This document shows, piece after piece, positions 16,401 through 22,808 of a DNA stretch of 64,000 bases. Position numbers and translations under genes: made by a program. Source of the stretch: JBMOOG01 sp049324535 (GTDB lineage: Bacteria; Pseudomonadota; Alphaproteobacteria; Rhodobacterales; Rhodobacteraceae); contig JBMOOG010000026.1 of assembly GCA_049324535.1 (NCBI GenBank), forward strand, positions 124,001 through 188,000, in the 5' to 3' direction. The notes below the pieces were generated by a model. That model worked only from the letters and a program-made list of their open reading frames with translations. It searched no databases and was not told the DNA's origin. Each line of letters opens with the position of its first letter. Position 1 is the first letter of the stretch.

Positions 16401-16936
16401 TCGTCCTCGGACAGGATCGGCCGCATGCCGCGGCCGCCGCCGCCCCAGGAGGCCTTGAGCATCAGGGGGTAGCCGATTTCCCGCGCCTCGAGCCGGATGT
16501 CCTCGATGTCGTCGCCAAGCACCTCGGTCGCGGGGATGACCGGCACGCCGGCCTCGATCGCGACCTTGCGGGCGCTGGCCTTGTCGCCGAGCGCGCGCAT
16601 GGTGGCCGCCTTCGGCCCGATGAAGGTGATTCCGGCGGCGTCGCAGGCCTCGACGAAATCCGGGTTCTCGGACAGAAGCCCGTAGCCCGGATGGATGGCA
16701 TCGGCGCCGCATTCCTTCGCCACCCGGATGATCTCGGGAATCGAGAGATAGGCCGCGACCGGGCCGAGCCCCTCGCCGATCCGGTAGGCCTCGTCGGCCT
16801 TGAAGCGATGCAGGCCGAGCTTGTCCTCCTCGGCGTAGACCGCCACGGTGCGCTTGCCCAGCTCGGTTGCCGCGCGCATCACCCGGATGGCGATCTCGCC
16901 GCGGTTGGCCACCAGGACCTTCTTGAATTCGGCCAT
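13496..16936 (-). CDS. pyc: Pyruvate carboxylase
   Basis: 1146 residues, the standard single-chain enzyme that carboxylates pyruvate to oxaloacetate using ATP and biotin. Order: biotin carboxylase (about 1-460; MAEFKKVLVANRGEIAIRVM, GGGGRGM ATP-grasp loop), carboxyltransferase of the DRE-TIM type (about 530-830; TTMRDGHQSLLATRMR with metal ligands), allosteric/hinge region, and C-terminal biotinyl domain with EAMKMET, the biotin Lys being about 1112. The start at 16936 gives the canonical N terminus. A palindrome at 16998-17016 lies upstream. This is the likely anaplerotic route to the TCA cycle. Confidence 0.97.
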   Translation of the reverse strand: MAEFKKVLVANRGEIAIRVMRAATELGKRTVAVYAEEDKLGLHRFKADEAYRIGEGLGPVAAYLSIPEIIRVAKECGADAIHPGYGLLSENPDFVEACDAAGITFIGPKAATMRALGDKASARKVAIEAGVPVIPATEVLGDDIEDIRLEAREIGYPLMLKASWGGGGRGMRPILSEDELEAKIREGRREAEAAFGNGEGYLEKMIQRARHVEVQILGDRQGSIYHLYERDCTVQRRNQKVIERAPAPYLDDRQRAEICELGRRICAHVGYECAGTVEFLMDMDSGRFYFIEVNPRVQVEHTVTEQVTGIDIVRAQILIAEGKTLAEATGVARQEDVRLYGHALQCRVTTEDPQNNFIPDYGRITAYRSATGMGIRLDGGTAYSGAVITRYYDSLLVKVTAWAQTPPQAIARMRRALSEFRIRGVSTNIAFVENLLRHPDFLNDRVTTKFIDTTPELFQFKKRRDRATKILTYIADITVNGHPETAGRPKPPAEARPPRVPALKAAPAPGTRDLLIEKGPQAVADWMAAQTRLLLTDTTMRDGHQSLLATRMRSIDMIKVAPAYAANLPQLFSVECWGGATFDVAYRFLQECPWQRLRDLRAAMPNLMTQMLLRASNGVGYTNYPDNVVREFVRQAAVTGIDVFRIFDSLNWVENMRVAMDAVIEQNRVCEAAICYTGDILDPARAKYDLKYYVAMGKALRDAGAHVLGLKDMAGLLKPAAARVLIRALKDEVGLPIHFHTHDTSGLAGASIVAAAEAGVDAVDAAMDAFSGGTSQPCLGSIVEALAHTDRDTGLDIAAIRSISNYWEGVRHQYRAFESGLEAPASEVWLHEMPGGQFTNLKAQARSLGLEERWHEVAQAYADANAMFGDIVKVTPSSKVVGDMALMMVAQGLTRAQVEDPAVDVAFPESVVDMMRGNLGQPPGGWPEAIQKKVLKGETPVTDRPGKHLAPIDLEATRAKLSADLDGFKVDDEDLNGYLMYPKVFLDYMGRHRVYGPVRTLPTRTFFYGMQPGEEISVEIDPGKTLEVRLQAVGETGEDGEVKVFFELNGQPRVIRVPNRAVKATSAAKPKAQEGNPAHVGAPMPGVVSSIAVTAGQKVRAGDLLLTIEAMKMETGIHAEREATVRAVHVHAGGQIDAKDLLIELD

Positions 16937-16997
16937 GTCCGTCCCCCGGGAGCGTTGCCTGACCCGGGCAGTCTTAAGGCCGCTGCGGTGCGGCGCA

Positions 16998-17016
16998 AGC
17001 GTCGAATTGACGCTTT
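16998..17016. promoter_or_regulatory. Palindrome upstream of pyc
   Basis: AAGCGTC-N5-GACGCTT is a perfect 7-bp inverted repeat with an AT-rich centre, about 62 bases before the pyc start. It could be an operator of a dimeric regulator; a weak -10 (TTAAGA on the minus strand) lies between it and the gene. Confidence 0.35.
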
Positions 17017-17046
17017 CGTGACGGGCGTGCCCCGCGGGCCGCGGTC

Positions 17047-17092
17047 GGGGGCGCTGCCCCCGGACCCCCGGGGTATTGTCGCGAAGAAGAAG
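17047..17092 (+). repeat. Dispersed intergenic repeat, copy B
   Basis: GGGGGCGCTGCCCCC, GGA, CCCCCGGGGTATT and CGAAGAAGAAG in the same order as copies A and C. It lies between the divergent pyc and helicase genes. Confidence 0.75.
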
Positions 17093-17218
17093 GGCGCAGC
17101 GGGTCCGGTCGCGCGGGCGGGTGGTTCCCGGCGGTCTGGGGCGGAGTTCGCGGAGCGGTGTGCGAACAATCCGCGAACTCGGCTTTTCCTTCGCCGCGAA
17201 GCCCGCTAGATTGCCGCC

Positions 17219-19594
17219 ATGAGCACCTTCGATGACGCCGATGCCTTCGACCCGGGCGTGCCCCTGTCGCGCCGCGCGATGGCCGCGTCGGGCGCGGGCC
17301 GCGCGCAGCCCTGGCTCGACGATCTCAATCCCGCGCAGCGCGCCGCGGTCGAGGCGACCGAGGGGCCGGTTCTGGTGCTGGCCGGCGCGGGCACCGGAAA
17401 GACCAAGGCGCTGACCACCCGCATCGCCCATCTTCTGGCCACGGGCCGGGCGCGGCCGAACGAGATCCTGGCCGTGACCTTCACCAACAAGGCCGCGCGC
17501 GAGATGAAGGACCGGGTGGTGCGGCTGATGGGCGGGCCGGTCGAGGGCCTGCCCTGGATGGGCACCTTCCATGCGATCTCGGTCAAGATCCTGCGCCGGC
17601 ATGCCGAGCTGGTCGGGCTGAAGCCGAGCTTCACCATCCTCGACACCGACGACCAGTTGCGGCTTCTGAAGCAGCTGATCCTGGCCGCCAACATCGACGA
17701 GAAGCGCTGGCCCGCGCGCCAGCTGGCCGGGATCATCGACGGCTGGAAGAACCGGGCGCTGCTGCCCGAACGCGTACCCTCGGCCGAGGCCTCGGCCTTC
17801 GACAACCGCGGCACCGAGCTCTACGCGGCCTACCAGGACCGGCTGCGCACGCTCAACGCCGTCGATTTCGGCGACCTTCTGCTGCATGTGGTGACGATCT
17901 TCCAGGCGAACCCGGATGTGCTCGAGCGCTACCAGCGGATGTTCCGCTACATTCTCGTCGACGAATACCAGGACACCAACGTCGCCCAGTATCTCTGGCT
18001 GCGGCTTCTGGCGGCCGGGCACCGCAACCTGTGCTGCGTGGGCGACGACGACCAGTCGATCTACGGCTGGCGCGGCGCCGAGGTCGGCAACATCCTGCGC
18101 TTCGAGCGCGACTTTCCCGGCGCGACCGTGATCCGGCTCGAACAGAACTACCGCTCGACCGAGCACATCCTCGCCGCCGCCTCGGGTCTCATCGCCGCGA
18201 ACGAGGGACGGCTCGGCAAGACGCTGTGGACGGCCGCGCGCGGCGGCGAGCGTCTGCGGCTCATCGGTCACTGGGACGGCGAGGAGGAGGCGCGCTGGAT
18301 CGGCGAGGAGATCGAGGCCCTGCAAAGGGGGGCGCGCGGGCTCGATCCCGTCGGGCTGAACGGCCAGGCGATCCTCGTGCGGGCCAGCCACCAGATGCGG
18401 GCCTTCGAGGACCGGTTCCTGACCATCGGCCTGCCGTATCGGGTGATCGGCGGCCCGCGGTTCTACGAACGCCAGGAGATCCGCGACGCGATGGCCTATT
18501 TCCGCCTCGCCGTCAGCCCCGAGGACGACCTCGCCTTCGAACGGGTGGTGAACGTCCCCAAGCGCGGGCTCGGCGACAAGGCGCAGCAGGAGATCCAGCG
18601 CCAGGCGCGCGAGGACGGTCTGTCCCTGCTGGAAGGCGGGCGCTACGCCGCGGCCTCGGGGCGGATCGCCGGCAAGGGCGGCGGGCAGCTGCGCGGCTTC
18701 TGCGAGGCGGTGGACCGCTGGCACCGGGCGGTGGTCGCGGGGGCCGATCATGTCGCGCTGGCCGAGACCATCCTCGACGAATCCGGCTACACCGCCATGT
18801 GGCAGGCCGAGAAGACGCCCGAGGCGGAGGGCCGGCTCGAGAACCTGAAGGAACTGGTCAAGGCGCTTGAGCAGTTCGAGAACCTCCAGGGCTTTCTCGA
18901 GCATGTCGCCCTCATCATGGACAACGACAGCGAGGACGCCTCCGAGAAGGTGTCGATCATGACGCTGCACGGCGCCAAGGGGCTCGAATTCCCCGTGGTG
19001 TTCCTGCCGGGCTGGGAAGAGGGGCTCTTTCCCTCGCAGCGGTCGCTGGACGAGCAGGGGCGCAAGGGGCTCGAGGAGGAGCGGCGCCTCGCCTATGTCG
19101 GCATCACGCGGGCCGAGCGGCTCTGCACGATTTCCTTCGCCGGCAACCGGCGGGTCTACGGGCAGTGGCAGTCGCAGCTGCCGTCGCGGTTCATCGACGA
19201 GCTGCCGCCCGGCTCGGTCGAGGTGCTGACCCCGCCCGGGCTTTACGGCGGGGGCTTCGGCGCGGCCGGGTCGGGCGCGGGCTTCGGCCTGCCGGGCTCG
19301 AGCCTTGAAGACCGCGCGGCCCGCGCCGATGTCTATGCGTCACCCGGCTGGCGCCGGATGCAGGCGCGCGGCCCGGCCGCCGCGGCCGTCCGCCGACCGC
19401 CGGTCACGATCGACGCCGAGGCGGGGCCCGCCTGGGCCGAGGGCGACCGCGTCTTCCACCAGAAGTTCGGCTACGGCACGGTGATGGCGCGCGAGGGCGA
19501 CAAGCTCGAGGTGGCGTTCGACAAGGCGGGGATCAAGCGGGTGGTCGCCGGGTTCGTGACCGCCGCCGACGGGGTGGACGACATCCCCTTCTGA
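17219..19594 (+). CDS. uvrD: UvrD/PcrA-type superfamily 1 DNA helicase
   Basis: 791 residues with all SF1A motifs: Q-type start LNPAQRAAV (36-44), Walker A AGAGTGKT (55-62), motif Ia TFTNKAAREMK, Walker B VDEYQDTN, motif III GDDDQSIYGWRGA, motif IV QNYRS, motif V TLHGAKGLEF and motif VI YVGITRAE. It unwinds DNA 3' to 5' in nucleotide-excision and mismatch repair or clears recombination intermediates. A C-terminal Tudor-like tail (GDRVFHQKFGYGTVMARE), typical of UvrD/PcrA, binds RNA polymerase in known members. UvrD versus PcrA naming is a matter of convention here. Confidence 0.93.
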   Translation: MSTFDDADAFDPGVPLSRRAMAASGAGRAQPWLDDLNPAQRAAVEATEGPVLVLAGAGTGKTKALTTRIAHLLATGRARPNEILAVTFTNKAAREMKDRVVRLMGGPVEGLPWMGTFHAISVKILRRHAELVGLKPSFTILDTDDQLRLLKQLILAANIDEKRWPARQLAGIIDGWKNRALLPERVPSAEASAFDNRGTELYAAYQDRLRTLNAVDFGDLLLHVVTIFQANPDVLERYQRMFRYILVDEYQDTNVAQYLWLRLLAAGHRNLCCVGDDDQSIYGWRGAEVGNILRFERDFPGATVIRLEQNYRSTEHILAAASGLIAANEGRLGKTLWTAARGGERLRLIGHWDGEEEARWIGEEIEALQRGARGLDPVGLNGQAILVRASHQMRAFEDRFLTIGLPYRVIGGPRFYERQEIRDAMAYFRLAVSPEDDLAFERVVNVPKRGLGDKAQQEIQRQAREDGLSLLEGGRYAAASGRIAGKGGGQLRGFCEAVDRWHRAVVAGADHVALAETILDESGYTAMWQAEKTPEAEGRLENLKELVKALEQFENLQGFLEHVALIMDNDSEDASEKVSIMTLHGAKGLEFPVVFLPGWEEGLFPSQRSLDEQGRKGLEEERRLAYVGITRAERLCTISFAGNRRVYGQWQSQLPSRFIDELPPGSVEVLTPPGLYGGGFGAAGSGAGFGLPGSSLEDRAARADVYASPGWRRMQARGPAAAAVRRPPVTIDAEAGPAWAEGDRVFHQKFGYGTVMAREGDKLEVAFDKAGIKRVVAGFVTAADGVDDIPF

Positions 19595-19735
19595 GCCTGG
19601 ACCTTCCGACCATCGCCGCCCGCGGGCGGCGCGCTGCCGGTTCTCTTCGCATCCGATTTGGCGTTCCGGTGCCGCGCGGGCGGGGCCGGTCCCTCCGCTG
19701 CACCTCCGCGGCGGGTCCTGCGGGGTGCGGACGAC

Positions 19736-19776
19736 AAAAAAACGGCGGTGCCAGGGAGGAGGAGGGCACCGCCGTT
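19736..19776 (-). terminator. Terminator of the DUF1127/CcsR-like transcript
   Basis: The last hairpin of the array (12-bp perfect stem AACGGCGGTGCC/GGCACCGCCGTT, 19741-19776) is followed on the minus strand by seven T (19736-19742, partly within the stem). It is a strong intrinsic terminator whose loop also carries the CCTCCTCCC motif. Confidence 0.85.
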
Positions 19777-19810
19777 CAAAGAACGACCCCAGGGAGGAGG
19801 GAGGGGCCGT
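19736..19810 (-). ncRNA. CcsR-like small RNA, fourth pair of anti-SD hairpins
   Basis: Two hairpins, 19783-19810 and 19741-19776, are separated by 6 bases. On the minus strand each loop contains CCTCCTCCC. The second is also the terminator. The first has a slightly altered loop (TCCCTCCTCCCT) and one imperfect pair in its stem. The pair matches the two-stem-loop layout of R. sphaeroides CcsR sRNAs. Confidence 0.75.
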
Positions 19811-19825
19811 ATGTCTGGCGAAGTC

Positions 19826-19903
19826 CGGGGCCGCCCAGGGAGGAGGAGGGGCGGCCCCGTCTTCGCTCCGGCCGCACCCAGGGAGGAGGAGGGGTGCCAC
19901 CGG
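19826..19903 (-). ncRNA. CcsR-like small RNA, third pair of anti-SD hairpins
   Basis: Hairpins 19868-19903 (12-bp stem with two central mismatches) and 19826-19859 (11-bp perfect stem), 8 bases apart, both with loop CTCCTCCTCCCT on the minus strand. The next pair begins 15 bases downstream. Confidence 0.75.
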
Positions 19904-19941
19904 TATCGCGTTCCGGACGCCGGGGTCCGGGGAAGGGATGA

Positions 19942-20009
19942 GCGGCAGCCCCAGGGAGGAGGAGGGGGCTGCCGCCTTCAGTCCGGCCCTGGGAGGAGGA
20001 GGGGGCCGG
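19942..20009 (-). ncRNA. CcsR-like small RNA, second pair of anti-SD hairpins
   Basis: Hairpins 19983-20009 (7-bp stem, loop CCTCCTCCTCCCA) and 19942-19975 (11-bp perfect stem, loop CTCCTCCTCCCT), 7 bases apart on the minus strand. It is separated from the first pair by 32 bases and from the third by 38. Confidence 0.75.
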
Positions 20010-20041
20010 GTCGTGTCCGGGGCCTTGGCCCCGTATCGGGT

Positions 20042-20113
20042 GGCGGCGATGCCAGGGAGGAGGAGGGCACCGCCGCCGATGTCCGGCCCCAGGGAGGAGG
20101 AGGGGGCCCGGAT
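20042..20113 (-). ncRNA. CcsR-like small RNA, first pair of anti-SD hairpins
   Basis: Hairpins 20082-20113 (about 9 bp with one bulge) and 20042-20077 (12-bp stem with one mismatch), 4 bases apart, both with loop CTCCTCCTCCCT on the minus strand. The first hairpin begins 7 bases after the DUF1127 stop codon, so the sRNA is very probably processed from the same transcript. Confidence 0.78.
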
Positions 20114-20120
20114 CCGTGTC

Positions 20121-20339
20121 TTACTTGCCGTAGGCGGCCTCGCGGGCCAGCCCGACGATCATCGACCGGTGGATGCCGAGATCGGCGAGATCCCGATCCG
20201 ACAGGGCCGACAGTTCCTTGAGGGTGCGCCGGAAAACGGACCGGCGGCTGCGGTAGTCGTCGAACCACGCCCGGAACGCCGCGATGCGTCCGCCGAGGTC
20301 GAGGTGGATGCCCCGCAGGCTGTGAGCCGCATGAGCCAT
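20121..20339 (-). CDS. DUF1127 small protein (CcaF1-like), cotranscribed with the anti-SD hairpins
   Basis: 72 residues, basic, no signal. The C-terminal half (FRRTLKELSALSDRDLADLGIHRSMI) is the DUF1127 motif. In R. sphaeroides a DUF1127 protein of this kind (RSP_6037, CcaF1) heads the operon with sRNAs CcsR1-4 and has been described as an RNA-binding protein affecting sRNA maturation. The same gene order here makes this the probable orthologue. The ATG at 20339 follows AGAAGGAAG; a longer in-frame start at 20417 would cross the promoter. Stress-induced expression is expected from the known system. Confidence 0.88.
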   Translation of the reverse strand: MAHAAHSLRGIHLDLGGRIAAFRAWFDDYRSRRSVFRRTLKELSALSDRDLADLGIHRSMIVGLAREAAYGK

Positions 20340-20389
20340 GGTGATCTTCCTTCTGTCTGCTCGCGCCGTGTGTCGCGCTGTTAGGGCAA

Positions 20390-20418
20390 ACATGAGGCCG
20401 ATGCTGCGATTGCACAAT
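20390..20418 (-). promoter_or_regulatory. Candidate stress-sigma promoter of the DUF1127/CcsR-like operon
   Basis: On the minus strand ATTGTG (20413-20418), a 17-base spacer and TCATGT (20390-20395) lie about 50 bases before the DUF1127 start. This is a partial match to the alphaproteobacterial RpoH pattern (CTTG...CCATnT), and the known operon is stress induced. The match is weak. Confidence 0.35.
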
Positions 20419-20595
20419 AGTGGCGACGCTCAACGCTGCCATGCAGAAAATGCATAACAATTGCTGACCTATTTCCGGCGCCGGATCGGGCGCAACGACG
20501 GATTGCTGCCCAATTCGTCGGCATTTGCCCGGTCGGGGGTTGCTCATGGCCGCCCTCTCGCCACATTGAATCCGATTCTTGTCAAGGAGCCCGCC

Positions 20596-21681
20596 ATGTC
20601 GCCCAGCCGTGAAACCGTGATGCAGTTGCTGTCCCGCATCACCTTGCCGGACGGAGGAAATCTGGTTTCGCGCGATCTGGTGCGGGCGCTGGCGGTCGAA
20701 GGCGGCGCGGTGCGATTCGTCATCGAGACCGCGGACGCGGCCCAGGCCCGCGCCTACGAGCCGATCCGGGCGGGGGCCGAGGCCGCGCTGCGGCAGATGC
20801 CGGGGGTGACGTCGGTCTCGGTCGTGCTGACGACGCATGGCCCGGCCGCGAAGGCCCCGCCGCAGGGCGCCGCGCCGAACCTGCGCGTCGGCGGCCATCC
20901 GACGCCGCACCAGGGCGGGCCGCAGCCGGTGCCGGGGATCGACCGCATTCTGGTCGTGGGCTCGGGCAAGGGCGGTGTCGGCAAGTCCACGGTGTCGTCG
21001 AACCTTGCGGTGGCGCTGGCGCGGGCCGGGCGCCGGGTGGGTCTTCTGGACGCCGACATCTACGGCCCCTCGCAGCCGCGCATGATGGGCGTGACCGAGC
21101 GGCCGACGGCCCCGGACGGCAAGACCTTGATCCCGATCCGCGCGCATGGGGTCACGATGATGTCGCTCGGGCTGCTGCTGCGGCCCGACGAGGCGGTGAT
21201 CTGGCGCGGGCCGATGCTGATGGGCGCGATGCAGCAGATGCTGGGGCAGGTGGCCTGGGGCGATCTCGACGTGCTGGTGATCGACCTGCCGCCCGGCACC
21301 GGCGATGTGCAGTTGACCCTGGGTCAGCGCACGGTGCTGACCGGCGCGGTGGTGGTGTCGACCCCGCAGGATGTGGCGCTCCTCGACGCGCGCCGGGCGA
21401 TCGACATGTTCCGCAAGCTCAAGACCCCGATCCTGGGCCTGGTCGAGAACATGTCCACCTTCCTCTGCCCCAACTGCGGCCATGAATCGCACATCTTCGG
21501 CCATGGCGGGGTCGCGGCCGAGGCCGAGCGGCTGGGCGTGCCATTCCTCGGCGAGATCCCGCTGGCGCTCGAGGTGCGGGTCTCGGGCGATGCCGGCACG
21601 CCGGTCGCCGCCGGCGAGGGGCCGATTTCCGAGGCCTACGCGCGCCTTGCCCGCCGGCTGATCGATCAGGGCAAGGCCTGA
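20596..21681 (+). CDS. mrp: Mrp/ApbC-type Fe-S cluster carrier ATPase
   Basis: 361 residues. An N-terminal MIP18-like domain (about 5-85) is followed by a Pro/His-rich linker and a P-loop NTPase with the deviant Walker A GKGGVGKST (124-132), plus FLCPNCGHESHIFG, the CxxC pair that holds a bridging Fe4S4 cluster in the dimer. It carries and hands over Fe-S clusters. AAGGAG lies 6 bases before the ATG at 20596; an open frame from 20461 has no family similarity. It is divergent from the DUF1127 operon and is the last gene before the mraZ leader. Confidence 0.93.
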   Translation: MSPSRETVMQLLSRITLPDGGNLVSRDLVRALAVEGGAVRFVIETADAAQARAYEPIRAGAEAALRQMPGVTSVSVVLTTHGPAAKAPPQGAAPNLRVGGHPTPHQGGPQPVPGIDRILVVGSGKGGVGKSTVSSNLAVALARAGRRVGLLDADIYGPSQPRMMGVTERPTAPDGKTLIPIRAHGVTMMSLGLLLRPDEAVIWRGPMLMGAMQQMLGQVAWGDLDVLVIDLPPGTGDVQLTLGQRTVLTGAVVVSTPQDVALLDARRAIDMFRKLKTPILGLVENMSTFLCPNCGHESHIFGHGGVAAEAERLGVPFLGEIPLALEVRVSGDAGTPVAAGEGPISEAYARLARRLIDQGKA

Positions 21682-21715
21682 ACGGCCCGCCGCGCGGCGC
21701 ATCCGGCGCGGCGGA

Positions 21716-21750
21716 TGGGAAAACACGGGACACGGACGGAAACGGCGGGA
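21716..21750 (+). promoter_or_regulatory. 10-nt-phased GGGA repeats, candidate distal MraZ site
   Basis: TGGGA (21716), CGGGA (21726), ACGGA (21736) and CGGGA (21746) are spaced exactly 10 bases apart, each with a 5-base spacer. MraZ is known to bind direct repeats of TGGGN with 5-base spacers upstream of its own gene. These units are less perfect than the proximal set. Confidence 0.45.
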
Positions 21751-21849
21751 CTCGCGGCGAATCATGGCCGCGTGACCGGCCGTTTCCGCTTTGGCCGGAG
21801 GCCCTGGCGTGGATTCGTCCGGTTTTCGTCGCGCTGCGCTCTGCCGGAG

Positions 21850-21874
21850 TGGGAAAGCGTGGGACGGGTCGGTG
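21850..21874 (+). promoter_or_regulatory. Candidate MraZ operator (TGGGA repeats) at the dcw promoter
   Basis: TGGGA at 21850-21854 and 21860-21864 with a 5-base spacer, then a degenerate CGGTG at 21870-21874 in the same 10-base phase. They lie just upstream of a -10-like AGATAT (21891-21896), the arrangement expected for MraZ autorepression of the division and cell wall cluster. Confidence 0.6.
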
Positions 21875-21902
21875 TTCCACTCGCAAGACAAGATATGGGG
21901 TA

Positions 21903-22273
21903 GTCGTAGGTGAGGCTTACTATCGGTAGGCTATCCCTGGGAAGAATCCAGGTACAAGACCTTGTTTTCCCGGCGCTCGCCGGACAAGGACTGGTGCGAT
22001 TTCCCGAAGATTCCTGTTGCTTCCCGTGAAATTCCATGCCATCCCTTTCTCACGGAAGGACACGGGAACGAGACGGGGCACCAAGACCCCACCAAGGCAA
22101 AAGCAGGTTTCATACAGGCACCCGCTACTTCCGAAAACAGAGATCCGGCGCTGAGGCGAGCAGACATCCCCCCAGGTGGCCTTGCAGCCGGACCGACCCA
22201 GAAATGGGGCCCAGTGATGGGACGAGGGCGGCGGATCGGGCAGTGGCAGCAGCCCGATCCGCCGTTGTCGTTC
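21903..22273 (+). ncRNA. Long structured mraZ leader, candidate UpsM small RNA
   Basis: About 370 bases without a credible gene lie between the candidate dcw promoter and a strong hairpin. Internal hairpins include CCTGG/CCAGG (21936-21952) and a bipartite stem around CCGGCG/CGCCGG (about 21960-21989). In R. sphaeroides the dcw cluster has an uncommonly long 5' leader whose upstream part ends at a terminator and accumulates as the sRNA UpsM; position and layout agree. The 5' end (about 21903) is inferred from the -10-like AGATAT. Confidence 0.5.
22229..22273 (+). terminator. Leader terminator/attenuator before mraZ
   Basis: A perfect 13-bp stem CGGCGGATCGGGC/GCCCGATCCGCCG (22229-22241, 22252-22264) with a 10-base loop is followed by TTGTCGTT, a weak T tract that should allow part of the polymerases to read on into mraZ. 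Confidence 0.7.
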
Positions 22274-22307
22274 CGGGGCAAGCGGGACAGGATCGAGGAG
22301 AGCGCCC

Positions 22308-22805
22308 TTGGCGGGCATGTTCATCGGCGAGTACACCTTCAAGGTGGACGCAAAGGGCAGGGTCTCGATCCCGGCCCTTTTTCGCCGTGAACTCGAAGAG
22401 GGCGATCCCGCCTCGAAGACGACCGAGCGGCCGCGCATGGTCATCGTCTATGGCGCCGACAGCCAGAAGATGCTGCGGGTCTATTCCCATGCGGGCTTTC
22501 AGGACCTCGCCTCGGCGATCAACGCCCGCCCGCGCTCCGACCCCCGGCGCGCGATCCTTCAGCGGCTCGTGCTGAACAAGGCGCATCCGACCGAGATCGA
22601 CCCCGACGGGCGGCTGGTGCTTCCGGCCTTCCTGCGCGACCGGCTCGGGCTTGGGTCCGAGGCCTATTTCGCCGGCATGGGCGAGACCTTCGAGATCTGG
22701 AATCCCGCAACCTTCAAGGCGGAGGACGCGGCCAGCGTCGCGCGTCTGACCGAGGAACTGGGCGCGGATTTCGATCCGCTCAGCCTTCTGGCCGACGGGG
22801 ACTGA
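22308..22805 (+). CDS. mraZ: Transcriptional regulator MraZ
   Basis: 165 residues with two AbrB-like MraZ repeats: FIGEYTFKVDAKGRVSIPALFR (first) and AHPTEIDPDGRLVLPAFLRDRLG (second), each with the DxxGR-(V/L)-xxP signature. MraZ forms a ring that binds TGGGN repeats and represses the division cluster. A TTG at 22308 is chosen because GGAG ends 7 bases before it; the ATG at 22317 (MFIGEYTF, which aligns best with E. coli MraZ) is the alternative but would be 16 bases from that site. It is the first gene of the dcw operon; rsmH follows after 3 bases. Confidence 0.93.
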   Translation: MAGMFIGEYTFKVDAKGRVSIPALFRRELEEGDPASKTTERPRMVIVYGADSQKMLRVYSHAGFQDLASAINARPRSDPRRAILQRLVLNKAHPTEIDPDGRLVLPAFLRDRLGLGSEAYFAGMGETFEIWNPATFKAEDAASVARLTEELGADFDPLSLLADGD

Positions 22806-22808
22806 CCG

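Noticed and set aside
13349..17209. Open frame of 1286 codons on the plus strand
   Set aside because: It is antisense to pyruvate carboxylase and results from GC-rich third positions; composition is dominated by Arg, His, Gly and Asp without motifs.
16937..18970. Upstream extension of the pyc reading frame
   Set aside because: The frame is open to 18970 but runs antisense through the helicase gene; the canonical pyruvate carboxylase N terminus begins at 16936.
19736..20113. CRISPR-like array
   Set aside because: The repeated part is only about 12-15 bases, spacing alternates 4-8 and 15-38 bases, and each flank is self-complementary. This is a hairpin array, not repeats with spacers, and there are no cas genes.
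19658..20384. Plus-strand reading frames with repeated Gly-Arg-Glu-Glu-Glu-Gly motifs
   Set aside because: They are translations of the AGGGAGGAGGAG loops of the minus-strand hairpins; no ribosome-binding site, no family features.
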